64,000 nt of DNA from Luteimonas abyssi (GTDB lineage Bacteria; Pseudomonadota; Gammaproteobacteria; Xanthomonadales; Xanthomonadaceae), in contig NZ_KQ759763.1 of the NCBI RefSeq assembly GCF_001482195.1, positions 3,757,559 through 3,821,558 on the forward strand. The letters are read 5' to 3'. The translations under genes and the position numbers were made by a program. The number at the start of each line of letters is the position of its first letter. Within the stretch, counting starts at the first letter, position 1. This document shows positions 1 through 7,730 of this stretch, one piece after another. The notes under the pieces were generated by a model, which saw only the letters and a program-made list of their open reading frames with translations, ran no database searches and was not told where the DNA came from.

Positions 1-3000
1 ACCGCGCAGGCCGCGCAACTTCGCCAGCACACCGAAGGCCTTGAACACCCACGGGCCGTACTCGCGCTTCTGCAGTTCGCCCTTGGCGTTCTTCTTCGCC
101 AGCAGCGGCGGCGCGAGGTGGAAGTGCAGGGTGTAGTCGCCCTCGAACTGCTGTTCCAGCTTCCGGCGGAAGTCGCCGCTGGTGTACAGGCGTGCGACCT
201 CGTACTCGTCCTTGTAGGCCATGAGCTTGAAGAAATAGCGCGCGGCGGCTTCGGTGAGCGCGGTGGAGCCGGGTGCCTTCGCCTGTTCGGCGGCGCGCAC
301 GCGGGCGACGAAGTCGGTGTAGCGACGGGCGTAGGCGGCGCTCTGGTACTCGGTGAGGAACGTCGTGCGGCGGGCGATCAGCTCGTCGAGGGAGCGCGAG
401 AGACGCTGGTCGTCCAGGGGGAGGAAGGCGAGGTCGGCGGTGGGGGTGTGGGGGGAATTCGCGGTGCCGGTGGCCCTCACCCCACCGTCAGCTGCGCCGA
501 CGGTCCCCCCCGGCTCCGCCCCCCGGCCGTGCCCAGCGGGCACGGCGCTCGGAAGCGCGCGAGCCAGTGGCTCGCTATCCGCGCTTCCTTGCCCCGCAAG
601 GCGGGCGAGGGGCTTCGGTGTGCGGCCTGCGGCCGCAGTCGCCTGTTGGGGCGCCGCGTTCGCGCCCCACTCGTGACCTTCCCACTCGCCCGGCGGCAGG
701 GCTTCGAGGGTGTGCGGGGCGTCGTCGGCACCGGAGCGCGGTGCCGGCGCGATGCCCGCGGCCTCGCGCACCGCGCCCGGATCGACCGCGGCCAGGCGGC
801 CCCAGGCGAAGGCGGTCTTGTTCATCTCGACCGCGGCGCCGTTGAGCTCGATCGCGCGTGCCAGCGCGTCGTAGGACAGCGGTACCCAGCCGCGCTGCCA
901 GGCGTAGCCGAGGATGAACAGGTTGGCGGCGATCGCGTCGCCCATCAGCGCGGTCGCGAGCTGGGTGGCGTCGACGACGTTGAGCGCATCGGCCGCGGCG
1001 GCGTCGCCGCCCAGTGCGTTGCGCACCGCGGCGACGATGTCGGCAGCCGGGAACTGCATGTCGGGGCGTGTGGTGAAGGTGCCCGGCATCGCCTCGTAGC
1101 TGTTGAGCACCACGTGGCTGCGGCCCTCGCGGAGCTTCGACAGCGCCCAGTAGTCGTTGACCACCACCATGTCGCAGCCCAGCACCAGGTCGGCCTCGCC
1201 GGCGGCGATGCGCACCGCGTGCAGGTCGGCCGGGGTCCTGGCGAAACGGATGTGTGTGGTCACCGCGCCGCCCTTCTGCGCCAGGCCGGTCTGGTCGAGC
1301 ACGGTGGAGCCGCGGCCTTCCAGGTGCCCGGCCATGCCCAGCAGCGCACCGATGGTGACCACGCCGGTGCCGCCGACGCCGGTGATCAGGATGTTCCACG
1401 GCTGCGACAGGTCGCTGGCGAACACCGGCTCGGGCAGGCTCGCCAGGCGTTCGGCGGCGTTGACCTTGCGGCCCTTGCGCGGCTTGCCGCCGTGCACGGT
1501 GACGAAGCTGGGGCAGAAGCCCTCGACGCAGCTGTAGTCCTTGTTGCAGTTGGACTGGTCGATGGCGCGCTTGCGGCCGAACTCGGTGGCCTGCGGCAGG
1601 ACCGACACGCAGAAGCTCTTCTTGCCGCAGTCGCCGCAACCTTCGCACACCAGCGTGTTGACGAACACGCGCTTGGCCGGGTCCGGCAGCTTGCCGCGCT
1701 TGCGGCGGCGGCGCTTCTCGGTGGCACAGGTCTGGTCGTAGATCAGCACCGAGGTGCCGGGCACCTCGCGCATGCGCGTCTGCACCGCGTCGAGGTCCTT
1801 GCGGTCATGGAACTCCATGCCGGCCGGGAAGAGCTCGGGCTTGGACCACTTGGCGATGTCGTCGCTGACCAGCACGATCGTCTGCACGCCCTCGGCGCGC
1901 ATCTGGTGGGCGATGTCGGGCACGGTGAGGGTGCCGTCGACCGGCTGGCCGCCGGTCATCGCGACCGCGTCGTTGTAGAGGATCTTGTAGGTGATGTTGA
2001 CCTTGGCCGCGATCGCCTGGCGGATCGCCAACGAGCCGGAGTGGAAGTAGGTGCCGTCGCCGAGGTTCTGGAAGATGTGCGGGGTGTCGGTGAAGGCGGC
2101 CTGGCCCGCCCAGGTGACGCCTTCGCCGCCCATGTGGGTGTAGGTGTCGGTGGCGCGGTCCATCCAGGTGACCATGTAGTGGCAGCCGATGCCGCCCTGC
2201 GCGCGCGAGCCCTCTGGCACCTTGGTCGAGGTGTTGTGCGGGCAGCCGGAGCAGTAGTGCGGCACGCGCGGGAACTGCGCGCGCGGCAGCGCCAGGGCGC
2301 CTTCCTTCTGCTCCATCCAGCGCAGGGTGTCGCGGATGTGCTCGCTGTCGTGGAAACGCTGGATGCGCCGCGCCATCACCGCGGCGATCGTGGCCGGGGT
2401 CAGCTCGCCGGTCGAGGGCAGGATCCAGTTGCCGTCCTCGTCGTACTTGCCGACGATCGACGGCCGGCGGCCGTCGCCGAGCTTGAAGTCGAAGTTGTAG
2501 AACAGTTCCTTCATCTGGCTCTCGATGAAGGCGTGCTTCTCCTCGACGACCAGGATGTCCTCCAGCCCCTGCGCGAACGCGCGGATGCCCACCGGCTCCA
2601 GCGGCCAGGTCATGCCGACCTTGTACACGCGGATGCCCAGCTCGGCGCAGGCGCGCGCATCCAGGCCCAGGTACTCCAGCGCCTGCAGCACGTCGAGGTA
2701 ACTCTTGCCGGTGGTGACGATGCCCAGTCGCGCGTTGGGCGAGTCGATCACCATCCGGTCGATGCGATTGGCACGGGCGAACGCCTGCGCGGCCTTGACC
2801 GCGTAGCGGTGCAGGCGCATCTCCTGCTCCATCGGCGGATCGGGCCAGCGGATGTTGAGGCCGCCGGGCGGCAGCGCGAAGTCGTCGTCGCCGGGCAAGA
2901 TGATGTCGAGCGCGAACGGATCCACGTCGACCGAGGCCGAGGATTCCACCGTCTCGGCGATGGTCTTGAAGCCCACCCAGCGGCCGGTGTAGCGGCTCAT

Positions 3001-3624
3001 CGCCCAGCCGATCAGGCCCATGTCCAGGATGTCCTGGACGCCGGCCGGGTTGAGGATGGGCATCATCGCGCTGGTGAACTCGCCTTCCGAACCGTGCGGC
3101 AGCGTCGACGAGCGGCAGGCGTGGTCGTCGGCGGCCAGCGCCAGCACGCCGCCGCGCGGGTTGGTGCCGGCGGCGTTGGCGTGCTTGAACACATCGCCGC
3201 TGCGGTCCACGCCGGGGCCCTTGCCGTACCACATGGCGTAGACGCCATCGACGTTCGCGCCCGGGAACAGCCCGGTCTGCTGGGTGCCCCAGACCATCGT
3301 CGCGCCGAGGTCCTCGTTGAGGCCGGGCTGGAACTTCACCCTGGCCTCTTCCAGATACTTGCGCGCGCGCCACAGCTCGAGATCGAAGCCGCCCAGGGGC
3401 GAGCCGCGGTAGCCGGACACGAAGCCGCCGGTGTTCAGGCCGGCGGCCTGGTCGCGCAGGCGCTGCATCAGCGGCAGGCGCACCAGCGCCTGCACGCCGG
3501 ACAGGTAGATCCGGCCGTCGGTGCGGGTGTACTTGTGTTCGAGGGTGTAGTCGGGATCGACCGCACCGTGGGTGAGCTTGGTGTCGGCGGACTCGGGCGA
3601 GGACAGTTCGGCGGTACTGGTCAT
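1..3624 (-). CDS. Indolepyruvate ferredoxin oxidoreductase, fused subunits (3' end beyond window)
   Basis: This enzyme oxidatively decarboxylates aryl or branched 2-oxoacids such as indolepyruvate to acyl-CoA, with thiamine pyrophosphate and iron-sulfur centres, in the cytoplasm. The start is the ATG at 3624 (MTSTAELSS...). Reading on, an alpha-type pyrimidine-binding region is followed by a TPP-binding region (HYCSGCPHNTS, then GGEGVTWAGQ). A cysteine-rich stretch (CEGCGDCGKKSFC ... CNKDYSC ... GFCPSF) and a gamma-type domain (TGVGGTGVVTIGALLG) come next. A C-terminal domain of the kind found in fused bacterial enzymes is cut by the window edge. 1208 codons are visible; family members are about 1150-1250 residues. 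A low-complexity stretch of about 55 residues between the gamma domain and the C-terminal domain corresponds to the palindromic insertion at 472-613. Family assignment is firm; the exact substrate is inferred. Confidence 0.93.
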   Translation of the reverse strand, partial: MTSTAELSSPESADTKLTHGAVDPDYTLEHKYTRTDGRIYLSGVQALVRLPLMQRLRDQAAGLNTGGFVSGYRGSPLGGFDLELWRARKYLEEARVKFQPGLNEDLGATMVWGTQQTGLFPGANVDGVYAMWYGKGPGVDRSGDVFKHANAAGTNPRGGVLALAADDHACRSSTLPHGSEGEFTSAMMPILNPAGVQDILDMGLIGWAMSRYTGRWVGFKTIAETVESSASVDVDPFALDIILPGDDDFALPPGGLNIRWPDPPMEQEMRLHRYAVKAAQAFARANRIDRMVIDSPNARLGIVTTGKSYLDVLQALEYLGLDARACAELGIRVYKVGMTWPLEPVGIRAFAQGLEDILVVEEKHAFIESQMKELFYNFDFKLGDGRRPSIVGKYDEDGNWILPSTGELTPATIAAVMARRIQRFHDSEHIRDTLRWMEQKEGALALPRAQFPRVPHYCSGCPHNTSTKVPEGSRAQGGIGCHYMVTWMDRATDTYTHMGGEGVTWAGQAAFTDTPHIFQNLGDGTYFHSGSLAIRQAIAAKVNITYKILYNDAVAMTGGQPVDGTLTVPDIAHQMRAEGVQTIVLVSDDIAKWSKPELFPAGMEFHDRKDLDAVQTRMREVPGTSVLIYDQTCATEKRRRRKRGKLPDPAKRVFVNTLVCEGCGDCGKKSFCVSVLPQATEFGRKRAIDQSNCNKDYSCVEGFCPSFVTVHGGKPRKGRKVNAAERLASLPEPVFASDLSQPWNILITGVGGTGVVTIGALLGMAGHLEGRGSTVLDQTGLAQKGGAVTTHIRFARTPADLHAVRIAAGEADLVLGCDMVVVNDYWALSKLREGRSHVVLNSYEAMPGTFTTRPDMQFPAADIVAAVRNALGGDAAAADALNVVDATQLATALMGDAIAANLFILGYAWQRGWVPLSYDALARAIELNGAAVEMNKTAFAWGRLAAVDPGAVREAAGIAPAPRSGADDAPHTLEALPPGEWEGHEWGANAAPQQATAAAGRTPKPLARLAGQGSADSEPLARALPSAVPAGHGRGAEPGGTVGAADGGVRATGTANSPHTPTADLAFLPLDDQRLSRSLDELIARRTTFLTEYQSAAYARRYTDFVARVRAAEQAKAPGSTALTEAAARYFFKLMAYKDEYEVARLYTSGDFRRKLEQQFEGDYTLHFHLAPPLLAKKNAKGELQKREYGPWVFKAFGVLAKLRGLRG
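472..613. repeat. Palindrome-rich element inserted in frame in the oxidoreductase gene
   Basis: Several perfect inverted repeats lie side by side. ACCGTC (484-489) pairs with GACGGT (499-504). CCGTGCCC (527-534) pairs with GGGCACGG (538-545). GGAAGCGCG (551-559) pairs with CGCGCTTCC (580-588), enclosing CGAGCC/GGCTCG (560-565 and 569-574). The ends, near CCTCACCC and GGGCGAGG, are imperfect inverted repeats of each other, like the GC-rich palindromic repeats seen between genes in this family of bacteria. The reading frame of the minus-strand gene stays open across it, giving a Pro/Ala/Gly-rich linker. Membership in a dispersed repeat family is inferred, since only one copy is visible here. 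Confidence 0.6.
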
Positions 3625-3968
3625 GGCGGACGTCTTTCGGGCTTGCGCGCGGGGCGCTGGCGGGCCATGGCGGGATTGCCGGATGGCGCGGGGGCGGGCG
3701 TGGAGGACGTGATGTCGGAGCACGCTCGCCGAACGGGGCGCGATTGTATCAACGCGGTCGTCGAGACCTCGCGGTGTTGCGATGCAGCATGGGATCTGTC
3801 TGCGCGCTGGCCCGCGGCACATGCGCGCGACGTGCCCGCTGTCGATTCCCGCGAGGCGGTCGCCGGTCCGCCGCTCGGCCGCATCGCGCCATGGGCATCC
3901 GGGCACGTGATCGGGCTTGGCCTAGAATGTTCGTCAGGGGCGTTACGGAATCACAGGGGAGATTGTCG
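3625..3968. other. Divergent intergenic region
   Basis: The region separates the minus-strand oxidoreductase from the plus-strand exported protein, so it should hold both promoters. A TAGAAT hexamer at 3923-3928 is a plausible -10 box for the plus-strand gene, with a ribosome-binding stretch (AGGGGAG) near 3955-3961. I see no reading frame with convincing protein character. Confidence 0.4.
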
Positions 3969-4610
3969 ATGAAAGGTTTGAAGGGCGCTGTCCTGGCGCT
4001 GTCGTTGTGCGCGTTGATGCCGGTGCCGCAGGTGCAGGCCCAGGCCGTGCCGACGATCAAGGAGTTCTACTTCGACGAGGACGGCGCGGCGCGGCCGCTC
4101 CGGGTCGTCGAAGGCGGTGACGAGGCTGCGATGCAGCAGCTGGCGCGGCTCATGGAGCGCCGGCAGCGCAACCACGAACTGGCGACCGCGCAGCTCGGGC
4201 ACCTGGCGCTCGCGAGCGGACGCACCGATACCGGCCATTCGCTGTACCAGCAGGCGCTGGCGGCGACCTCGCCGCGCAGCACGGCGCGGCAGACCATCCA
4301 CTGGAACTACGGCTGGGACCTGCTCCGGCAAGGCGAGACCGATGCCGCGCTGGGCCAGTGGTACGGGGCCGTGGACGGTCGCCTCACCAGCCCGTCGTGG
4401 CTGCCGCCGACGCTGGCGATGGCGCTGTGGCGGCTGGACCGGCGCGACGAGGCGGTGGCCTGGTTCGCCGCGGCGGTGCGCACCCATCCCGACCGTTGGC
4501 CGTCCATCGCGAACTTCCCCGCGCTCCTGCCCGGCTGGCGGGACGACGAGCGGGCGACGCTCGCGGACGTGCACGCGGCCTGGGCGGCCGATCCGCCGGC
4601 CTGGCCCTGA
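3969..4610 (+). CDS. Small exported protein of unknown function, possibly TPR-like
   Basis: The 213-residue product begins with a clear Sec signal peptide (MKGLKGAVLALSLC, cleavage expected after VQAQA), so it is probably periplasmic. The start is preceded by AGGGGAG at a normal distance. The mature part is rich in helix-forming Ala, Leu and Trp. It has spaced segments such as HSLYQQALAATSP, NYGWDLLRQGETDAAL and DEAVAWFAAAVRTHPDRW that read like two or three degenerate TPR helices, ending in AAWAADPPAWP. It stands alone, divergent from the oxidoreductase and convergent with the ankyrin lipoprotein. I do not recognise a named family, and the TPR reading is an inference from helix spacing. Confidence 0.7.
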   Translation: MKGLKGAVLALSLCALMPVPQVQAQAVPTIKEFYFDEDGAARPLRVVEGGDEAAMQQLARLMERRQRNHELATAQLGHLALASGRTDTGHSLYQQALAATSPRSTARQTIHWNYGWDLLRQGETDAALGQWYGAVDGRLTSPSWLPPTLAMALWRLDRRDEAVAWFAAAVRTHPDRWPSIANFPALLPGWRDDERATLADVHAAWAADPPAWP

Positions 4611-4665
4611 CGTCGCTGCGCACCGGCGTTCGCGATGCAGGCGCGCGCGAACGGCGCGGCCGGCA

Positions 4666-5391
4666 TCAGGGCGTGGCGTTGGCTTCCAGCGGCACGTCGT
4701 GGGCGCGCAGCCAGGCCACGACCTGCTCGCGGCCCTGACGGGCCTCGGCGGTCAGGCGCTCGGCCGGCGTGCGGAAGAAGAACGCCTGGAAGCTCGCCTC
4801 CTGGCTGTTGCGAGCCTGCGGATCGGCGCCGGCCTCCAGCAGCACCAGCACCTGCGCGCCTGCATTGAGCATCGCCGCCTTGTGCAGCGGGGTGTTGCCG
4901 GTGCGGTCGGCCGCGCCCGGATCCGCGCCCGCCGCGAGCAGACGCCGGAAGTTGGCGTCGGTGCGCGGGCCGGTGGCGCCGGCCAGCGGCGTGGCCTGCG
5001 TCTGCGCGTGACGGGCGTCGGGGTCGCCGCCGTACTCCAGCAGGATGTCGAGATACTCGGGGTCGTTGGCGATCGCCGCGCCGTGCATGGCGGTGGCGCC
5101 GCCGAGCCCGGGCCGGTTGGGGTCGGCGCCGGCGGCGAGCAGGGCGCGCAGCGCGCCCTTGTCCTGCCGCAGCATCGCCAGCTGCAGCGGGTTCAGGCCG
5201 TCCTCGGCTTGCGCGTTGGGGTCGGCGCCGGCCGCCACAAGCTCGCGGATACGGATCGCCTCGCCCTGATCGATGGCCTGGGCGAGCGGCGCGGCGGACG
5301 TGCCTTCGAAGGCGGTGGTGGGATCCATGGATTCTCCGCTGCAGGCGCCGGCCAGGCACAGAAGCGGAATCAGCAGGCCGGTACGCGTCAT
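4666..5391 (-). CDS. Ankyrin-repeat lipoprotein, copy 1 (candidate immunity partner)
   Basis: The start chosen is the ATG at 5391, because it gives a lipoprotein signal peptide (MTRTGLLIPLLCLAGAC) with lipobox LAGAC; upstream in-frame codons lack this. The 241-residue product has about five ankyrin repeats from residue 35 on, with the usual loops (AAGADPN, GNTPLHKAAM, LEAGADPQARN). It ends with a segment VVAWLRAHDVPLEA that is closely matched in the second ankyrin lipoprotein at 6759. It lies directly downstream of a lipase gene (5603-6559) on the same strand, and the same order recurs upstream. An envelope-anchored binder or inhibitor of the lipase is the natural reading, but this is inference; ankyrin repeats only indicate protein binding. 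Confidence 0.85.
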   Translation of the reverse strand: MTRTGLLIPLLCLAGACSGESMDPTTAFEGTSAAPLAQAIDQGEAIRIRELVAAGADPNAQAEDGLNPLQLAMLRQDKGALRALLAAGADPNRPGLGGATAMHGAAIANDPEYLDILLEYGGDPDARHAQTQATPLAGATGPRTDANFRRLLAAGADPGAADRTGNTPLHKAAMLNAGAQVLVLLEAGADPQARNSQEASFQAFFFRTPAERLTAEARQGREQVVAWLRAHDVPLEANATP

Positions 5392-5602
5392 GGGCCGATT
5401 CTCACACAGGTGGCGCGCCGGCAGACCCGGTGCGTGCGGCCGGGCCGCGCATCGCGCCACTCACGCGCATGCTGGCGCGAGCATCGCGACGGCGGGTGTC
5501 GACATGTATCGGATCGCCTGCCCATCGCACGCGACATCGGCGCGGCCCATGTGGTCATGCGACGGTGCGCTCGCGGCTCGACAGTGCGTCGTCAGTGCCG
5601 GC

Positions 5603-6559
5603 TCACTGCGCCCAGGGCTGCTGCTGGCGCAGCGCATCGAGCACCGAGTCCTGCATGTGCAACTGACCGCTGTGCTTGACGATGGAGATCGGGTTGAAGC
5701 GGCTCAGCCCGGTCAACGGGGCCGGATCGTCCAGCACGATCTCGTGACCGGGCGCATCGGGAATGTTGTTGACGATCCAGATGTCCTGCTGGGCCTTGGT
5801 CAGCGCCTCGCCGTCGACGTTGTAGCGGCGGATCTGGCCGCTGTCGGCGACATCGGCGCGGGCGGCGTCGGGATCCAGGCCGAGGTTGCGCATGGTGTTG
5901 TCGTGCACGCCGGAGGCGTTGAAGGTCACGGCGGTGTTGCCGACCGCAAGCGAGGCGGTGGCGGCCAGCCCGCCGCCGAGCGAATGTCCGGTGATGACCA
6001 GATCGTCGCCGAAGGCCATCGACGACAGTTGGGCCAGCTGCACGGCCTCGTCGTACTGTTCGGCCTGCCAGCCCAGGCCCTGGCGGAAGTTGGCACCGGT
6101 CCAGTCCTGCAGCTCGTTGGAGCCGGCGAAGGCGAGCACGTAGCGGCCGTCGCCGTCGGTGTAGATGCCGGCGCGGAAGCCGCTCTGGGGATTCTCGAGC
6201 AGGGCGGGATCGATACCGGCGGCCATCAGATCGGTATCGCCGAGCCGGCTCCATTCGCCGACCTCGCCGATCTGGGGGTCGTAGACCGCGTCGGCGATTT
6301 CCATCAGCGGCAGATCGATCGCCTGCGGATCCTGACCGTGGACCTCCGCGCTGAACGAGGCGCTCTGCGCCCCGCCGGTCTGCTGCGGCATCAACCCGGC
6401 GAGTTGCGGGTGATAGCCGGGCTCGGGACGGTAATGCCCGGTCGGCAGCGACGGCAGCGTGTTCTGCTGCGCGAGGTGGCCGGCATCGCGCGCGGCGAAA
6501 TCCTGCGCGCGTAGCGCGGCGTTCTGGTCGATGCTGTTCGAGCCGATGGTCAAGGACAT
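5603..6559 (-). CDS. GHSLGG serine lipase-like protein, copy 1
   Basis: A 318-residue alpha/beta-hydrolase of the lipase class 3 / Mbeg1-like kind. The nucleophile elbow is GHSLGGG with Ser at residue 193. A preceding block, YTDGDGRYVLAFAGS ... DWTGANFRQGLGWQ, is typical of these lipases. The ATG at 6559 is preceded by GGGGAAGG at 8 bases; an in-frame TTG 18 bases upstream is less likely. There is no signal peptide. The N-terminus carries a motif HYRPEPGYHPQ (residues 42-51) that the second lipase (7731) also has. It is followed by an ankyrin lipoprotein gene. A secreted or injected phospholipase effector fits the context, but neither the export route nor the substrate can be read from the sequence. 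Confidence 0.8.
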   Translation of the reverse strand: MSLTIGSNSIDQNAALRAQDFAARDAGHLAQQNTLPSLPTGHYRPEPGYHPQLAGLMPQQTGGAQSASFSAEVHGQDPQAIDLPLMEIADAVYDPQIGEVGEWSRLGDTDLMAAGIDPALLENPQSGFRAGIYTDGDGRYVLAFAGSNELQDWTGANFRQGLGWQAEQYDEAVQLAQLSSMAFGDDLVITGHSLGGGLAATASLAVGNTAVTFNASGVHDNTMRNLGLDPDAARADVADSGQIRRYNVDGEALTKAQQDIWIVNNIPDAPGHEIVLDDPAPLTGLSRFNPISIVKHSGQLHMQDSVLDALRQQQPWAQ

Positions 6560-6589
6560 GCCGGCAGCCTTCCCCAAGGTGACGCGTCC

Positions 6590-6633
6590 ACCCTAGGCGG
6601 ATCGTACCGGCGTCGCCAGCTAGGGCTGACCCC
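6590..6633 (-). promoter_or_regulatory. Upstream element shared by the two lipase genes
   Basis: On the minus strand this stretch contains GGGTCAGCCC and, 30 bases on, CCGCCTAGGGT, lying 31-74 bases before the lipase start at 6559. The same two words occur fused as CCGCCTAGGGTCAGCCC at 9405-9422, upstream of the second lipase start at 9341. CCTAGG is itself palindromic. The repetition suggests a shared promoter or operator carried along in a duplication; no factor can be named. Confidence 0.4.
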
Positions 6634-6758
6634 AGAGGGTGGCGGGGCACGCGCGTGCCGGTTCGGTCGCCTCGCCCGACCGGATCCGGCGCCGCCTCCG
6701 GGGGGGCCGCGAAAGGCGCAGGCGCCCGGCCGGGCACGGAGGCCGCGGGCCGGAAGGG

Positions 6759-7499
6759 TCAATCGTCCGCGTCGACCCCGGCTTCGAGCGGTACGTCGTG
6801 GTCCTTCAGCCAGGCGACGACCCGACGGCGCTCGTCGAGCGCCTGATCGTTGAGCAACGCGCGTCGATAACCGAAGTAGTAGGGCTGGAACGTCGAACCG
6901 CCGCCGTTGCGGGCCTGCGGGGCGGCGCCGTGCGCGAGCAGGGCGAGGATCGCGCCACCGGCATTCGTGCGTGCGGCCACGTGGAGCGGGGTGTCGGCGT
7001 TGAGGTCGGCGAGGTTCGGGTCCGCGCCGGCATCGAGCAACGGCCGGATCTGCCCCGCCCGGGGCGACAGCAGCGCCTGCACCAGCGGGGTGGCGCCGGT
7101 GTGCGGGTTGCGGATGTCCGGGTCGCCGCCGTGGGCGAGCACCTGACGCAGCAGTTCGGGATCGCCGGAAAACGCGGCCGCGTGCACCGGGGTATCGCCG
7201 CGCGGGCCGATGCGATTGGGGTCCGCACCCGCGTCGAGCAAGGCCTCCGCGCTGTCGACGCGTCCGCGGGCGATGGCGTCGAGCAGCAGGGTGCTGCCGT
7301 CGCTGCCGGGGGTGTCGGGCTCGATGCGTTCGAGCTGGCGCCGGATTTCCGGGACGTCGCCCCGGCGCACGGCATCGGCCAGCGGCGCGAGATCGGGATT
7401 TGAGAACGGGTCGTGATCCATGGCAGGCCGGGCGCACCCCGAGGCGCAGCTGAGGAGGAGGGCGCACACGATCGCGGGAAGGCGGCGCATGGCGGTCAT
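6759..7499 (-). CDS. Ankyrin-repeat lipoprotein, copy 2 (candidate immunity partner)
   Basis: The product has a lipoprotein signal (MRRLPAIVCALLLSCASGC, lipobox next to Cys at about residue 22) followed by ankyrin repeats (LDAGADPNRIGPRGDTPVHAA, AHGGDPDIRNPHTGATPL, LDAGADPNLADLNADTPLH). The C-terminal segment VVAWLKDHDVPLEAG matches copy 1. The ATG at 7499 is annotated; the ATG at 7490, three codons on, is equally possible, and neither has a strong ribosome-binding site. It follows the second lipase gene (7731-9341) on the same strand. The pair repeats the lipase-then-ankyrin order of 4666-6559, so it arose by duplication of a two-gene unit. Its role as inhibitor or anchor for the lipase is inferred. 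Confidence 0.83.
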   Translation of the reverse strand: MTAMRRLPAIVCALLLSCASGCARPAMDHDPFSNPDLAPLADAVRRGDVPEIRRQLERIEPDTPGSDGSTLLLDAIARGRVDSAEALLDAGADPNRIGPRGDTPVHAAAFSGDPELLRQVLAHGGDPDIRNPHTGATPLVQALLSPRAGQIRPLLDAGADPNLADLNADTPLHVAARTNAGGAILALLAHGAAPQARNGGGSTFQPYYFGYRRALLNDQALDERRRVVAWLKDHDVPLEAGVDADD

Positions 7500-7730
7500 T
7501 TCAATCGCGTCGGCGGCCAGGCGCAAGCGCCGTCGACGACGGACGGGCGCGTGGAACGCCATCGTGCCGCCGCGATGGAGCGATCGCGCAGGCCGTGGCG
7601 GACCACACCGACGTGATCCGGGACGGTGCGGCGTGACGCGCCGGGGCCCGCATGCGCGATCGGCCTACGGGTGCGAGCGGCGCGGCGGACGCCATCAACG
7701 GACGAGGCGACCACGGTGCACCCGCACGTC

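Noticed and set aside
118-3972. A 1284-codon open frame on the plus strand antisense to the oxidoreductase
   Set aside because: High GC keeps antisense frames open; its translation is His/Arg/Ala/Gly-biased with no domain, whereas the minus strand encodes a complete recognised enzyme.
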